A stretch of DNA of 36,525 nt from Ruminococcus sp. (lineage in GTDB: Bacteria > Bacillota > Clostridia > Oscillospirales > Ruminococcaceae). The position numbers were made by a program, and so were the translations under genes. Below are positions 6,718 through 14,063 of this stretch, in pieces (position 1 is the first letter of the stretch; each line of letters starts with the position of its first letter). The notes below the pieces were generated by a model. The model saw only the letters and a list, made by a program, of their open reading frames with translations, was not told the origin of the DNA and ran no database searches. The DNA lies in NCBI GenBank assembly GCA_014799765.1, contig JAAVHK010000130.1, forward strand, positions 1-36,525, read 5' to 3'.

Positions 6718-9339
6718 ATGGGTCTTACAGAAAAAGAAGCATCGGCAAGGCTTAAGGAAGACGGAAAAAACGTCCTCGACGGCGGTAAAAAAACAAGTCC
6801 TGTCATGATTTTCTTCAATCAGTTCAAGGACGTTATGGTTATGATTCTGCTTGGTGCTACTGTCATATCGGTTCTTCTGGGCGAAATCTCCGACGCTGTG
6901 ACTATTATTCTTATAGTCCTGCTTAATGCTATACTCGGTTTCATTCAGGAATACAGAACCGAACACACTCTTGAAGCTCTCAAGTCTATGACTTCTCCTA
7001 CCGCCAAGTGCTATCGTGACGGCAACCTAAAGGAAATTGATGCCTCCGAACTTGTAGTAGATGATGTCATAGAAATAGAAGCCGGTGACAGAATACCTGC
7101 TGATTGTGTTATTCTTAAATCTTTCGGTTTCTTCGCAGATGAGGCTATGCTTACCGGCGAATCTGAAGCCGTCGCAAAAATAACAGGTCTCACCAATGAT
7201 ACCGACAATTCACTTAACAAGGACAATATTGTTTACTGTGGTACATCTGCTACCAAAGGCGTATGTCGTGCTAAAGTTATCGCTACAGGTAAACGTACTC
7301 AGATGGGCAGAATCTCTGAAATGCTCTCTGACATCGACAAGGAAATGACCCCTCTGCAAAAACGTCTCGCCGAACTCGGAAAAGTTGTCGCCGTAATATG
7401 TCTCGTAGTATGCGTAGCGGTCTTTGTTGCCGGTGTACTCCGTGGTGAAGATGTCTTTGAAATGCTTATGACCGGTATCACTATTGCCATAGCCGCTATT
7501 CCGGAAGGTCTTCCGGCAACTGTTACTATTGCTCTCGCCCTCGCCGTAAACCGTATGTTAAAACAAAAAGCTCTTGTAAATAAATTACATAGTGTCGAAA
7601 CTCTCGGTTGTGCCTCTGTGATATGTTCCGACAAAACAGGTACTATTACAGAAAACAAAATGACTGTAACCGAAATATGTACTGTAGGCGAAAGTTACTA
7701 CTTCAGCGGTATGGGCTATCGCATAAACGGTGGTCTTACTAAAGGCAAGGAAAATATCTCCGTAAATCCACAGAATGAAAAATCCCTCATGGAAGCCTTA
7801 CGGTGCGGTGTCTTATGCTCTACCGCTACAATAAGTACGCTCAAACAACCTAAAAGTCGTAGCCGTGGAAATCTTACCGGTAAAGGTGAATGGCAGGTCA
7901 CCGGTGACCCTACCGAAATAGCTTTACTTATCGCCGCTGCCAAAGCCGGTATCACTAAAGAATCCCTTGAAATTAATTTCCGTAAACTTGATGAATACCC
8001 TTTCGACAGCGAAACTCGTTTTATGGCTGTACACTGTTCTGCTAACTCCGAAAAAAGAATATACTTCAAAGGTGCTGAAGAAGTTATTGTACCACGCTGT
8101 ACTCAGTATATGGACGAATCAGGTGAAATAAAAACTCTTACTCCTAAAATCAGACGTGAAATTTCTGATAAAGTTATAGAAATGTCCGATAAGGCTCTGA
8201 GAGTTCTCGCTCTCGCTTACTGCATATCCGATAAATTAGACCCTCAGAAAACTAATCTCGTATTTCTCGGACTTTCCGGCATGATTGACCCACCTCGTGA
8301 AGAAGCTAAAACCGCTATACGTAAATGTTCTAACGCTTCCGTAAAAACGGTCATGATTACCGGTGACCATATTAATACTGCTGTTGCAGTCGCTAAAAAA
8401 GCGGGTCTGCTGAAAGGCGGTATGGCTATGACCGGTGCGGAACTCGATAAAATTTCAGATGAGGAACTCGACAGGGAAATTCATAAATATACCGTTTTCG
8501 CAAGAGTTGAACCCATACATAAACTTAGAATAGTACGTAGTTTTAAACGTCGTGGGGAAATCGTCACCATGACCGGCGACGGTGTCAATGACGCTCCCGC
8601 TATAAAAGAAGCTGATGTCGGTGTGGCTATGGGCGTTACCGGTACTGACGTTACCAAACAAGCCGCTGATGTTATTCTCCTTGATGACAATTTAGCTACT
8701 CTTGTAAATGCCGTCGAGCAGGGTAGGTGCGTATATTCCAATATAAGAAAATTTGTACGGTATCTGTTATCATGTAATATAGGCGAAGTTCTTACAATGT
8801 TTCTCGGAATCTTAATGGGTATGCCTATTGTACTTCTACCTGTACAGATTCTTCTTGTAAATCTCGTGACAGACGGTTTACCGGCTATTGCCCTCGGTCT
8901 CGAACCTCCTGAAGATGACATCATGACCAAACCTCCCCGAAAATCTACAGAAGGTTTCTTCTCAGACGGTCTTATGGGTAAAATTATTTTCCGTGGTGTA
9001 TTTATAGGTCTTTCAACGCTTGCCTCTTTCGCCGTGACTATGCGTACTGGCGGTACTATCGAAGCCGGACGTACTGCCGCCCTGATTACTCTTGTAATGT
9101 CACAGCTTATACACGTCTTTGAATGCAAATCCGAAACCAAATCAATATTCAAAATAAAATTTTTCAATAACATAAAACTCGTACTCGCTGTGCTTGTATC
9201 TTTCGGAGCATTGGCATTAGCTGTAATGTTTCCACCATTACAAACCGTCTTTGAAACTGTTTCTCTTAATTCACAACAACTTCTTATTGCTTTGGGATTC
9301 AGTATAGCAATTCCTGTTATAAGTGCGATTTTTCAATAA
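6718..9339 (+). CDS. Calcium-translocating P-type ATPase, SERCA-like (type IIA)
   Basis: 873 residues, full length for a type II P-type ATPase. It would pump Ca2+ across the cytoplasmic membrane at the expense of ATP. Seen in order: N-terminal cation ATPase domain, two membrane helices, actuator TGES near 146, PEGLP in helix M4, phosphorylation motif DKTGT with D305, and the hinge GDGVND near 620. The helix M6 motif NLVTDGLPAIALG carries the Asn and Asp of the SERCA calcium sites. AAAGGGTGA precedes the ATG at 6718; a GTG at 6709 lies inside that site. It directly precedes the spoVA genes, so a role in calcium supply during sporulation is possible but not shown. Confidence 0.93.
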   Translation: MGLTEKEASARLKEDGKNVLDGGKKTSPVMIFFNQFKDVMVMILLGATVISVLLGEISDAVTIILIVLLNAILGFIQEYRTEHTLEALKSMTSPTAKCYRDGNLKEIDASELVVDDVIEIEAGDRIPADCVILKSFGFFADEAMLTGESEAVAKITGLTNDTDNSLNKDNIVYCGTSATKGVCRAKVIATGKRTQMGRISEMLSDIDKEMTPLQKRLAELGKVVAVICLVVCVAVFVAGVLRGEDVFEMLMTGITIAIAAIPEGLPATVTIALALAVNRMLKQKALVNKLHSVETLGCASVICSDKTGTITENKMTVTEICTVGESYYFSGMGYRINGGLTKGKENISVNPQNEKSLMEALRCGVLCSTATISTLKQPKSRSRGNLTGKGEWQVTGDPTEIALLIAAAKAGITKESLEINFRKLDEYPFDSETRFMAVHCSANSEKRIYFKGAEEVIVPRCTQYMDESGEIKTLTPKIRREISDKVIEMSDKALRVLALAYCISDKLDPQKTNLVFLGLSGMIDPPREEAKTAIRKCSNASVKTVMITGDHINTAVAVAKKAGLLKGGMAMTGAELDKISDEELDREIHKYTVFARVEPIHKLRIVRSFKRRGEIVTMTGDGVNDAPAIKEADVGVAMGVTGTDVTKQAADVILLDDNLATLVNAVEQGRCVYSNIRKFVRYLLSCNIGEVLTMFLGILMGMPIVLLPVQILLVNLVTDGLPAIALGLEPPEDDIMTKPPRKSTEGFFSDGLMGKIIFRGVFIGLSTLASFAVTMRTGGTIEAGRTAALITLVMSQLIHVFECKSETKSIFKIKFFNNIKLVLAVLVSFGALALAVMFPPLQTVFETVSLNSQQLLIALGFSIAIPVISAIFQ

Positions 9340-9342
9340 TAT

Positions 9343-9358
9343 AGTTCTATGTGGAACA
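9343..9358. other. parS-like palindrome after the Ca2+ ATPase gene
   Basis: AGTTCTATGTGGAACA, three mismatches to TGTTCCACGTGGAACA. It lies three bases after the ATPase stop and runs into TTTTAAATTTT, so it might alternatively act as a weak terminator. Confidence 0.4.
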
Positions 9359-9383
9359 TTTTAAATTTTCCAGTAATATAATC

Positions 9384-9444
9384 AAACCTCCGTGAAACAA
9401 TATTATCAAGTAAATTGTTCCACATGTAACATTAACGGAGGTTT
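9384..9444 (+). promoter_or_regulatory. Stem-loop that covers the spoVAD ribosome binding site
   Basis: AAACCTCCGT (9384-9393) pairs perfectly with ACGGAGGTTT (9435-9444), which contains the spoVAD Shine-Dalgarno GGAGG at 9437-9441. Inside it, GTGAAACAAT pairs at nine of ten positions with ATTGTTCCAC (9392-9401 with 9414-9423; the two stems share two bases). The outer stem is followed by a T-run just before the ATG. It could mask translation, terminate transcription from the upstream ATPase gene, or both. Confidence 0.55.
9416..9431. other. parS-like palindrome upstream of spoVAD
   Basis: TGTTCCACATGTAACA, two mismatches to TGTTCCACGTGGAACA, 17 bases before the spoVAD start and inside the stem-loop described there. 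Confidence 0.5.
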
Positions 9445-9447
9445 TTT

Positions 9448-10458
9448 ATGGCTGAATACATTTCACGAGGAGTTTTCATAATTCCGGATACTGTCAAAAT
9501 AGAAAGTTATGCATCTGTAGTAGGTCAGAAAGAGGGCGAGGGAAATTTAGGAAAGTATTTCGACGAGATAATAGAAGACAGTCATTTTGGTAAAAATTCG
9601 TGGGAAAAAGCTGAGAGTCGATTTCAGCTTGAGGCGGTAAGCCTTGCAATACGTAAAGCCAACATAACAAAAGAAGACATTGATATAATATGTTCCGGAG
9701 ACCTGATAAATCAGTGTATCGGTTCGACTTACGGTTTACGAGAGCTTGAAATACCATTCCTTGGTATTTACGGTGCGTGTTCCACAATGGCGGAGGGTCT
9801 TATTATATCGTCACTTCTTACGGATAATAAAGTTGCCAAACGTGCAGTAGCGGTTACGTCGTCGCACTTTTCTACTGCTGAAAGACAATTCCGTTTTCCA
9901 CTTTCGTATGGTGGACAGCGTACACCTACTGCACAATGGACTTGTACGGCATCGGGTGCGGTAGTAGTTTCCGATACAAACGGTACTATAAAAGTAGTAG
10001 GTGGTTGTATCGGAAACATTACCGATATGGGAGTTAATGACATTAACAACATGGGTAGTGCAATGGCTCCTGCTGCCGCCGGTACTATACAACGCTATCT
10101 TAATGCAACGGGTACAAATCCGGAAGATTATGACTTCATAGTAACCGGAGATTTAGGAATAGTAGGCAGCCGACTACTGATTGAGTTCCTACAGAAACAG
10201 AATATTGATATTTCCGCACAACATCAGGACTGTGGCTGTCTTATTTTCGACAGCGAAAAACAGGATACACATTGTGGTGGTTCGGGATGTGGTTGTAGTG
10301 CGAGCGTTCTGTGTGGATATTTTCTGCCTATGCTGGAAAACAATACGGCAAAGAATATACTGTTTATCGCTACCGGTGCATTGATGTCGCCTATGTCACT
10401 ACAGCAGGGCGAATCCATTCCGACTATCGCACATCTTGTACATTTAAGAAAGGACTGA
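9448..10458 (+). CDS. spoVAD: Stage V sporulation protein AD
   Basis: 336 residues, the usual length, with a thiolase-like fold. SpoVAD is the dipicolinic-acid-binding component of the SpoVA complex that moves Ca-dipicolinate into the forespore and releases it at germination. Recognisable stretches are FLGIYGACSTMAEGLIISS (the active-site-like Cys region), FPLSYGGQRTPTAQWT, NDINNMGSAMAPAA and SGCGCSASVLCGYFLP. The ribosome site GGAGG is at 9437-9441, within a stem-loop. spoVAE follows after six bases. SpoVAC, usually encoded immediately upstream, is absent here; a Ca2+ ATPase gene takes its place. Confidence 0.97.
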   Translation: MAEYISRGVFIIPDTVKIESYASVVGQKEGEGNLGKYFDEIIEDSHFGKNSWEKAESRFQLEAVSLAIRKANITKEDIDIICSGDLINQCIGSTYGLRELEIPFLGIYGACSTMAEGLIISSLLTDNKVAKRAVAVTSSHFSTAERQFRFPLSYGGQRTPTAQWTCTASGAVVVSDTNGTIKVVGGCIGNITDMGVNDINNMGSAMAPAAAGTIQRYLNATGTNPEDYDFIVTGDLGIVGSRLLIEFLQKQNIDISAQHQDCGCLIFDSEKQDTHCGGSGCGCSASVLCGYFLPMLENNTAKNILFIATGALMSPMSLQQGESIPTIAHLVHLRKD

Positions 10459-10464
10459 ATTTTA

Positions 10465-10830
10465 ATGATATTATGGGCTTTGGTAAAAGCGTTTCTGGTA
10501 GGCGGTATAATATGTGCTATCGGACAGCTTTTAATAGACTATACAAAACTAACACCGGCACGGATTCTTACAAGTTTTGTAGTGACCGGTGTAGTACTTT
10601 CCGCACTGGGAATATACAAACCGCTTGTAGACTTCGCCGGAGCAGGTGCTTCAGTACCGCTTATGGGATTCGGAAATCTTTTAGCGGAAGGCGTCCGGAA
10701 AGCTATTGACGAAGACGGTTTTTTAGGCGTATTTACCGGTGGAATGACTTCCGCATCTGCCGGAATAACAGTCGCATTACTTGCCGGACTTTCAGCGTCG
10801 GCGGTATTCCGACAGCGTGATAAAAGCTGA
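10465..10830 (+). CDS. spoVAE: Stage V sporulation protein AE
   Basis: 121 residues, an integral membrane protein with about three to four helices, matching SpoVAE (SpoVAEb of Bacillus) in length. Typical stretches are KAFLVGGIICAIGQLLID, LTPARILTSFVVTGVVL and GFLGVFTGGMTSASAGI. It is part of the membrane channel for dipicolinate uptake into the forespore. It lies six bases after spoVAD with AAGAAAGGA as ribosome site, so the two are one operon. A terminator follows. Confidence 0.95.
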   Translation: MILWALVKAFLVGGIICAIGQLLIDYTKLTPARILTSFVVTGVVLSALGIYKPLVDFAGAGASVPLMGFGNLLAEGVRKAIDEDGFLGVFTGGMTSASAGITVALLAGLSASAVFRQRDKS

Positions 10831-10842
10831 TATATAAAAAAA

Positions 10843-10881
10843 GGCATTTCCGGCGTGGAAATGTCTTTAATTTATTTTTTC
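10843..10881 (+). terminator. Terminator after spoVAE (possibly bidirectional)
   Basis: A nine-pair stem GGCATTTCC/GGAAATGTC (one G-T pair; 10843-10851 with 10857-10865) is followed by TTTAATTTATTTTTT. On the minus strand it lies directly after the lipoprotein stop codon and is followed by TTTTTTTATA, so it may serve both convergent genes. Confidence 0.8.
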
Positions 10882-11496
10882 TTTCCATTCAATGAAAAAC
10901 TGATTATTTTCAATAAGTTTAACTGCGGAAAGTGCATTTTCGTCATAAGTCTTGTAAAAAGCTCCGGAATCTGAACCGGCATCTATGATAGTAAACCATT
11001 TTTCAACGTCAGATACCGGACATTTATAGGTATAGTAAAAACTGTCGATAACATCGGGGTTGCTACCGTCATCACGTAAACTGTCATAATCTTCACTGTT
11101 TAAATCTATTCCGGAAATATATTCAGATAACTTCTGTGTATCTTCCGTCGAAAGACTTCCTATATTTTCAAGATGTTCAGCAAGTTCCCATGCAGAACTG
11201 TCACGGCTGTTGAATTTCCGTGCGAACTCATAATTATCAGTCCGGAAATTATTTTCCATAGTCCAGATAGTACCATCACGGAGTACCACAAAATAGTACA
11301 TGACATCTGAATCCGTGTATTTTTCTTCCTGATAGTTATGTAAAATAGTTGCATAGAAAATAATTTTATCCATATCGCTTTCTTCTGAACTTTCCGGACT
11401 TACTTCATTTTCAATCTTTCCGCAACCTGTCAGAATCATCACTAAACAAACTGACACAATATTTAATATTTTTATGAACTTACACGCCATATACAT
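10867..11496 (-). CDS. Predicted lipoprotein of unknown function
   Basis: 209 residues. The N-terminus has a positively charged end, a hydrophobic stretch (about 8-22) and the lipobox LTGC, so the protein should be lipid-anchored at the outer face of the membrane at Cys25. The rest is acidic and soluble, starting with a Ser/Glu-rich linker (SPESSEESD). I recognise no enzyme motif. The segment MYYFVVLRDGTIWTMENN looks like a small beta sheet. The start at 11496 has GAGGA at a good distance and overlaps the end of the upstream gene by 25 bases, so the two genes are probably translated together. Confidence 0.75.
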   Translation of the reverse strand: MYMACKFIKILNIVSVCLVMILTGCGKIENEVSPESSEESDMDKIIFYATILHNYQEEKYTDSDVMYYFVVLRDGTIWTMENNFRTDNYEFARKFNSRDSSAWELAEHLENIGSLSTEDTQKLSEYISGIDLNSEDYDSLRDDGSNPDVIDSFYYTYKCPVSDVEKWFTIIDAGSDSGAFYKTYDENALSAVKLIENNQFFIEWKEKIN

Positions 11497-11966
11497 TCAC
11501 CGTCCTCACAGTTTACTACAACCCAGTCAAATTTTTTTGATACAATATAGAAATCCGTAATAAAATAAATTTCAGAAAAAGCGGTCAGAATTTCAGAAAT
11601 TTCACCCTCATATACCCAGCCGTCCGCAACAATACCGAAACATTTTTTATTATCAGAATAATCCGGTACAAGACTTTTCATACAAGCAATGTCAGTATTA
11701 TCATAACGCAAATGTATTATATCGGATTGCTTGAGATTTTTACGGAATCTCAACCATGCATATGACAAATCAATTTTTTTATTTTCGGAATACCTTATAT
11801 TTCTATCGTACTCAAAAAATGTATAGTAAAATTTCCGGAGAATATTTTCATAGGAAAATTTTGATACCTCATGAAACTTCCGACGATTAATATTTTCTTC
11901 TTTTACAGTATCTTCAATTTCATTCCGTATTCTGTAACGTTCTTTTCGTGTTGTATGTAACACCAT
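11472..11966 (-). CDS. Hypothetical protein, possibly DUF6756-like
   Basis: 164 residues, soluble, no signal peptide. The C-terminal part (SEIYFITDFYIVSKKFDWVV and following) resembles small Firmicutes proteins listed as DUF6756; this is from memory and weak. The frame is open to 12029, but a strong promoter (-35 at 12024-12029, -10 at 12001-12006) lies inside that extension. The transcript would start near 11994, so the start is MVLHTTRK at 11966, with AAGGA at 11978-11982. The first gene of a two-gene operon with the lipoprotein. No function can be given. Confidence 0.65.
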   Translation of the reverse strand: MVLHTTRKERYRIRNEIEDTVKEENINRRKFHEVSKFSYENILRKFYYTFFEYDRNIRYSENKKIDLSYAWLRFRKNLKQSDIIHLRYDNTDIACMKSLVPDYSDNKKCFGIVADGWVYEGEISEILTAFSEIYFITDFYIVSKKFDWVVVNCEDGECIWRVSS

Positions 11967-12000
11967 TCTGTTCAGTTTCCTTATTGTAAAATTTTCTGTC

Positions 12001-12029
12001 ATTATATCATATATGAAACCGAAAGTCAA
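12001..12029 (-). promoter_or_regulatory. Promoter of the unknown-protein/lipoprotein operon
   Basis: On the minus strand TTGACT (12024-12029), 17 bases, then TATAAT (12001-12006). It rules out the longer reading of the gene that would begin at 12029. Confidence 0.8.
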
Positions 12030-12129
12030 GAATCAGGAAATTTTATTGTACTATTACAACAGTTTATCCGATATAAATAATCATTATTTTATAATTTCCT
12101 ACAAAAATAAATTTTTTTCGGTTTTCCTA

Positions 12130-12158
12130 TTGACTTTTCCGGAAACACGTGATATAAT
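12130..12158 (+). promoter_or_regulatory. Promoter of the tRNA-Met/tRNA-Glu operon
   Basis: TTGACT (12130-12135), 17-base spacer, TATAAT (12153-12158), about 40 bases ahead of the first tRNA. Confidence 0.85.
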
Positions 12159-12198
12159 AATAAAGTCGTAAGGCAGTAATAGCAACGACGTCAAATAT

Positions 12199-12275
12199 GG
12201 CGGCATAGCTCAGTTGGCTAGAGTACTCGGTTCATACCCGATTGGTCGTTGGTTCAAATCCTACTGCCGCTACCA
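12199..12275 (+). tRNA. tRNA-Met (CAT), elongator type
   Basis: 77 bases including an encoded CCA. The acceptor stem is GGCGGCA with TGCCGCT (first pair G-T), the D arm GCTC...GAG, the anticodon loop TTCATAC, and the T loop TTCAAAT. The overall sequence resembles the elongator tRNA-Met of Bacillus. Two stem positions do not pair: the top of the anticodon stem (C-T) and the middle of the T stem (T-T). A CAT anticodon could also belong to an Ile tRNA modified with lysidine, but the body looks like Met. Confidence 0.9.
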
Positions 12276-12282
12276 TTAATAA

Positions 12283-12354
12283 GGCCCGTTGGTCAAGCGG
12301 TTAAGACATCGCCCTTTCACGGCGGAATCATGGGTTCGATTCCCGTACGGGTCA
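12283..12354 (+). tRNA. tRNA-Glu (TTC)
   Basis: 72 bases without an encoded CCA. The acceptor stem is GGCCCGT with ACGGGTC (one G-T pair), the anticodon arm TCGCC-CTTTCAC-GGCGG with anticodon TTC, and the T loop TTCGATT with a GGG/CCC-rich stem. It lies seven bases after tRNA-Met, in one transcript. Confidence 0.95.
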
Positions 12355-12359
12355 CTTCA

Positions 12360-12397
12360 AAACTCCACAAACACTATGGTTTGTGGAGTTTATTTTT
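12360..12397 (+). terminator. Terminator after the tRNA pair
   Basis: A perfect 13-base stem AAACTCCACAAAC/GTTTGTGGAGTTT (12360-12372 with 12379-12391) with a six-base loop, followed by ATTTTTAT. Confidence 0.93.
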
Positions 12398-12419
12398 ATA
12401 ACGTCAAAGAGGTGAGTTT

Positions 12420-12914
12420 ATGGGACTTGTTTATGAGTTCCGTTGTAAAAAATGTAAACATCAATATAATATACTTTTAGGTTATGGTAAGTTATATTCT
12501 TATTCATACAAACAAACTGTAGAAAATATAAAAAATGGAATTTACGGCGATAAATGGAAAAATATTTTTTTAAGTCGGGATAATTTAGTGGTAGATATTA
12601 AACAATGTCTGTATACCTGCCAATGCGGTAACTGGTCTTTAGAACGGGCACTTAATCTATACTCTCCGAAAAATTCCGCTAAACCTGCTCCGCCTTATGT
12701 TATGGAAGATGATTTGAAATCTGATTATTATCGTATCGGACATTATAAACATATCTGTAAAAAATGCAGTGCGGAAATGCACAAAACAGATAGTACATCT
12801 GAAATTATGCTTTCATGTCCTGAATGTGAAAATATAAATAACCCATCAATTCTTGTATACGTGGATGATTACGATTTGTTAAATGAAAAAATATCAAGGA
12901 GGATTTTTCTATAA
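12420..12914 (+). CDS. Zinc-ribbon protein of unknown function
   Basis: 164 residues with several cysteine pairs spaced for zinc binding: CKKC at 9-12, a CLYTCQC cluster near residue 64, then CKKC and CPEC in the last third. This suggests two zinc-ribbon-like knuckles around a middle region that I do not recognise. The ribosome site GAGGTGA precedes the ATG at 12420. The stop codon shares one base with the start of the ADP-ribosylglycohydrolase gene (TAATG), so the two are translationally coupled and probably work together. It starts about 20 bases after the tRNA terminator; no promoter of its own is evident. Confidence 0.7.
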   Translation: MGLVYEFRCKKCKHQYNILLGYGKLYSYSYKQTVENIKNGIYGDKWKNIFLSRDNLVVDIKQCLYTCQCGNWSLERALNLYSPKNSAKPAPPYVMEDDLKSDYYRIGHYKHICKKCSAEMHKTDSTSEIMLSCPECENINNPSILVYVDDYDLLNEKISRRIFL

Positions 12915-13960
12915 TGAATACTCTTGACAAATATAAAGGTTGCCTTATCGGTGGGGCTGTCGGTGATGCTCTCGGCTATACTGTAGAATTTTTTCGTGAA
13001 AAGGAAATTTTTGGTCATTATGGGGAAAATGGTATAACAGAATATGAACTCAGAAACAATAAGGCTATCATATCGGACTATACTCAGATGACGCTTTTTA
13101 CTGCAAATGGTCTGTTACTTGGTGCTAAGGACGATTCTTACATACAATCAATATACGACTGCTACAAGGAATGGTTTATAACTCAGAACTGCTACTATGA
13201 AACAAAATCAAAAATCCGTTCATTACTTTCTTCGTGGCTTATGGACGTTCCGGAATTATGGCAAAGACGTGCTCCCGGGTTTACGTGCCTTAATGCTATC
13301 TCTTCCGGTAAAATGGGTTCTGTAAGAAATCCCATAAACGACAGTAAAGGTTGCGGTGGTGTAATGCGTGTAGCTCCTGTCGGTCTCTTCTTTAAGGATG
13401 TAACCAAAATATCACAGACTGATATGATTTCTGCGGAAGCCTCTGCTATTACTCACGGTCACGAGCTCGGCTACATACCGTCAGCGTGTTTCGCACATAT
13501 CATAAACCTTATCTCCCATACTGACATCTATCTCAAAGAGGCAGTTATGGACAGCATTTCCCATACTAAAAAACTTTTTAAAAATTACGAACATATAAAT
13601 TACTTCTGTCAGCTTATGAATACCGCCGTTGAACTTTCCGGAAAAAATATCACTGACCTTGACGCTATTCACGAACTCGGTGAAGGCTGGGTAGCCGAAG
13701 AAACTCTTGCTATTGCCGTATACTGTGCCCTGAAATACGAAAATGATTTTGAAAAGGCTATTATCGCTTCAGTAAATCATAACGGTGACAGCGATTCTAC
13801 AGGGGCGGTCACCGGAAATATTATCGGTGCTTATCTCGGTATAGAATCCATTCCGGAAAAATTTCTTGAAAATCTTGAAATTAAAGACGTTATATCTGAA
13901 ATCGCTTGTGACCTCTATAATTATACTCCCGAAAATATAAATCCTAAATATTCAAAATAA
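12914..13960 (+). CDS. ADP-ribosylglycohydrolase family protein (DraG/ARH-like)
   Basis: 348 residues. Family enzymes remove ADP-ribose from proteins or small molecules using two Mg2+ ions. Seen here: N-terminal KGCLIGGAVGDALGYTVEF, central RRAPGFTCLNAISSG and SKGCGGVMRVAPVGLFF, and the C-terminal metal motif NHNGDSDSTGAVTGN, all characteristic. The N-terminal metal motif, normally (T/S)DDT, reads SDYT (codons TCG GAC TAT ACT), so one predicted metal-ligand Asp is a Tyr. Activity may be altered or lost. The start overlaps the stop of the upstream zinc-ribbon gene by one base. Confidence 0.92.
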   Translation: MNTLDKYKGCLIGGAVGDALGYTVEFFREKEIFGHYGENGITEYELRNNKAIISDYTQMTLFTANGLLLGAKDDSYIQSIYDCYKEWFITQNCYYETKSKIRSLLSSWLMDVPELWQRRAPGFTCLNAISSGKMGSVRNPINDSKGCGGVMRVAPVGLFFKDVTKISQTDMISAEASAITHGHELGYIPSACFAHIINLISHTDIYLKEAVMDSISHTKKLFKNYEHINYFCQLMNTAVELSGKNITDLDAIHELGEGWVAEETLAIAVYCALKYENDFEKAIIASVNHNGDSDSTGAVTGNIIGAYLGIESIPEKFLENLEIKDVISEIACDLYNYTPENINPKYSK

Positions 13961-13963
13961 AAA

Positions 13964-13979
13964 TGTTCTATGTGGAACA
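13964..13979. other. parS-like palindrome after the ADP-ribosylglycohydrolase gene
   Basis: TGTTCTATGTGGAACA, two mismatches to TGTTCCACGTGGAACA, three bases after the stop codon. With flanking bases it can fold as AAATGTTC/GAACATTT followed by TATTTTTTT, so a terminator role is an alternative. Confidence 0.5.
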
Positions 13980-14063
13980 TTTTATTTTTTTCACTATGGA
14001 TTGAAAAGAATATTATATTATTTTCCGGCATATTATTCTATGATATATTCTGGAGGTGATATA

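Noticed and set aside
8481..9173. A 230-codon open frame on the minus strand
   Set aside because: It lies wholly inside the Ca2+ ATPase gene in antisense, has no ribosome site and gives a low-complexity Arg/Ser/Pro-rich product.
9356..9362. CATTTTA as a sigma-G/sigma-F -10 element for spoVAD
   Set aside because: No matching -35 element at the required distance, so a sporulation promoter could not be placed.
12289..12480. Short plus-strand frame starting within tRNA-Glu
   Set aside because: It runs through the tRNA and the terminator hairpin and overlaps the zinc-ribbon gene start; not a gene.
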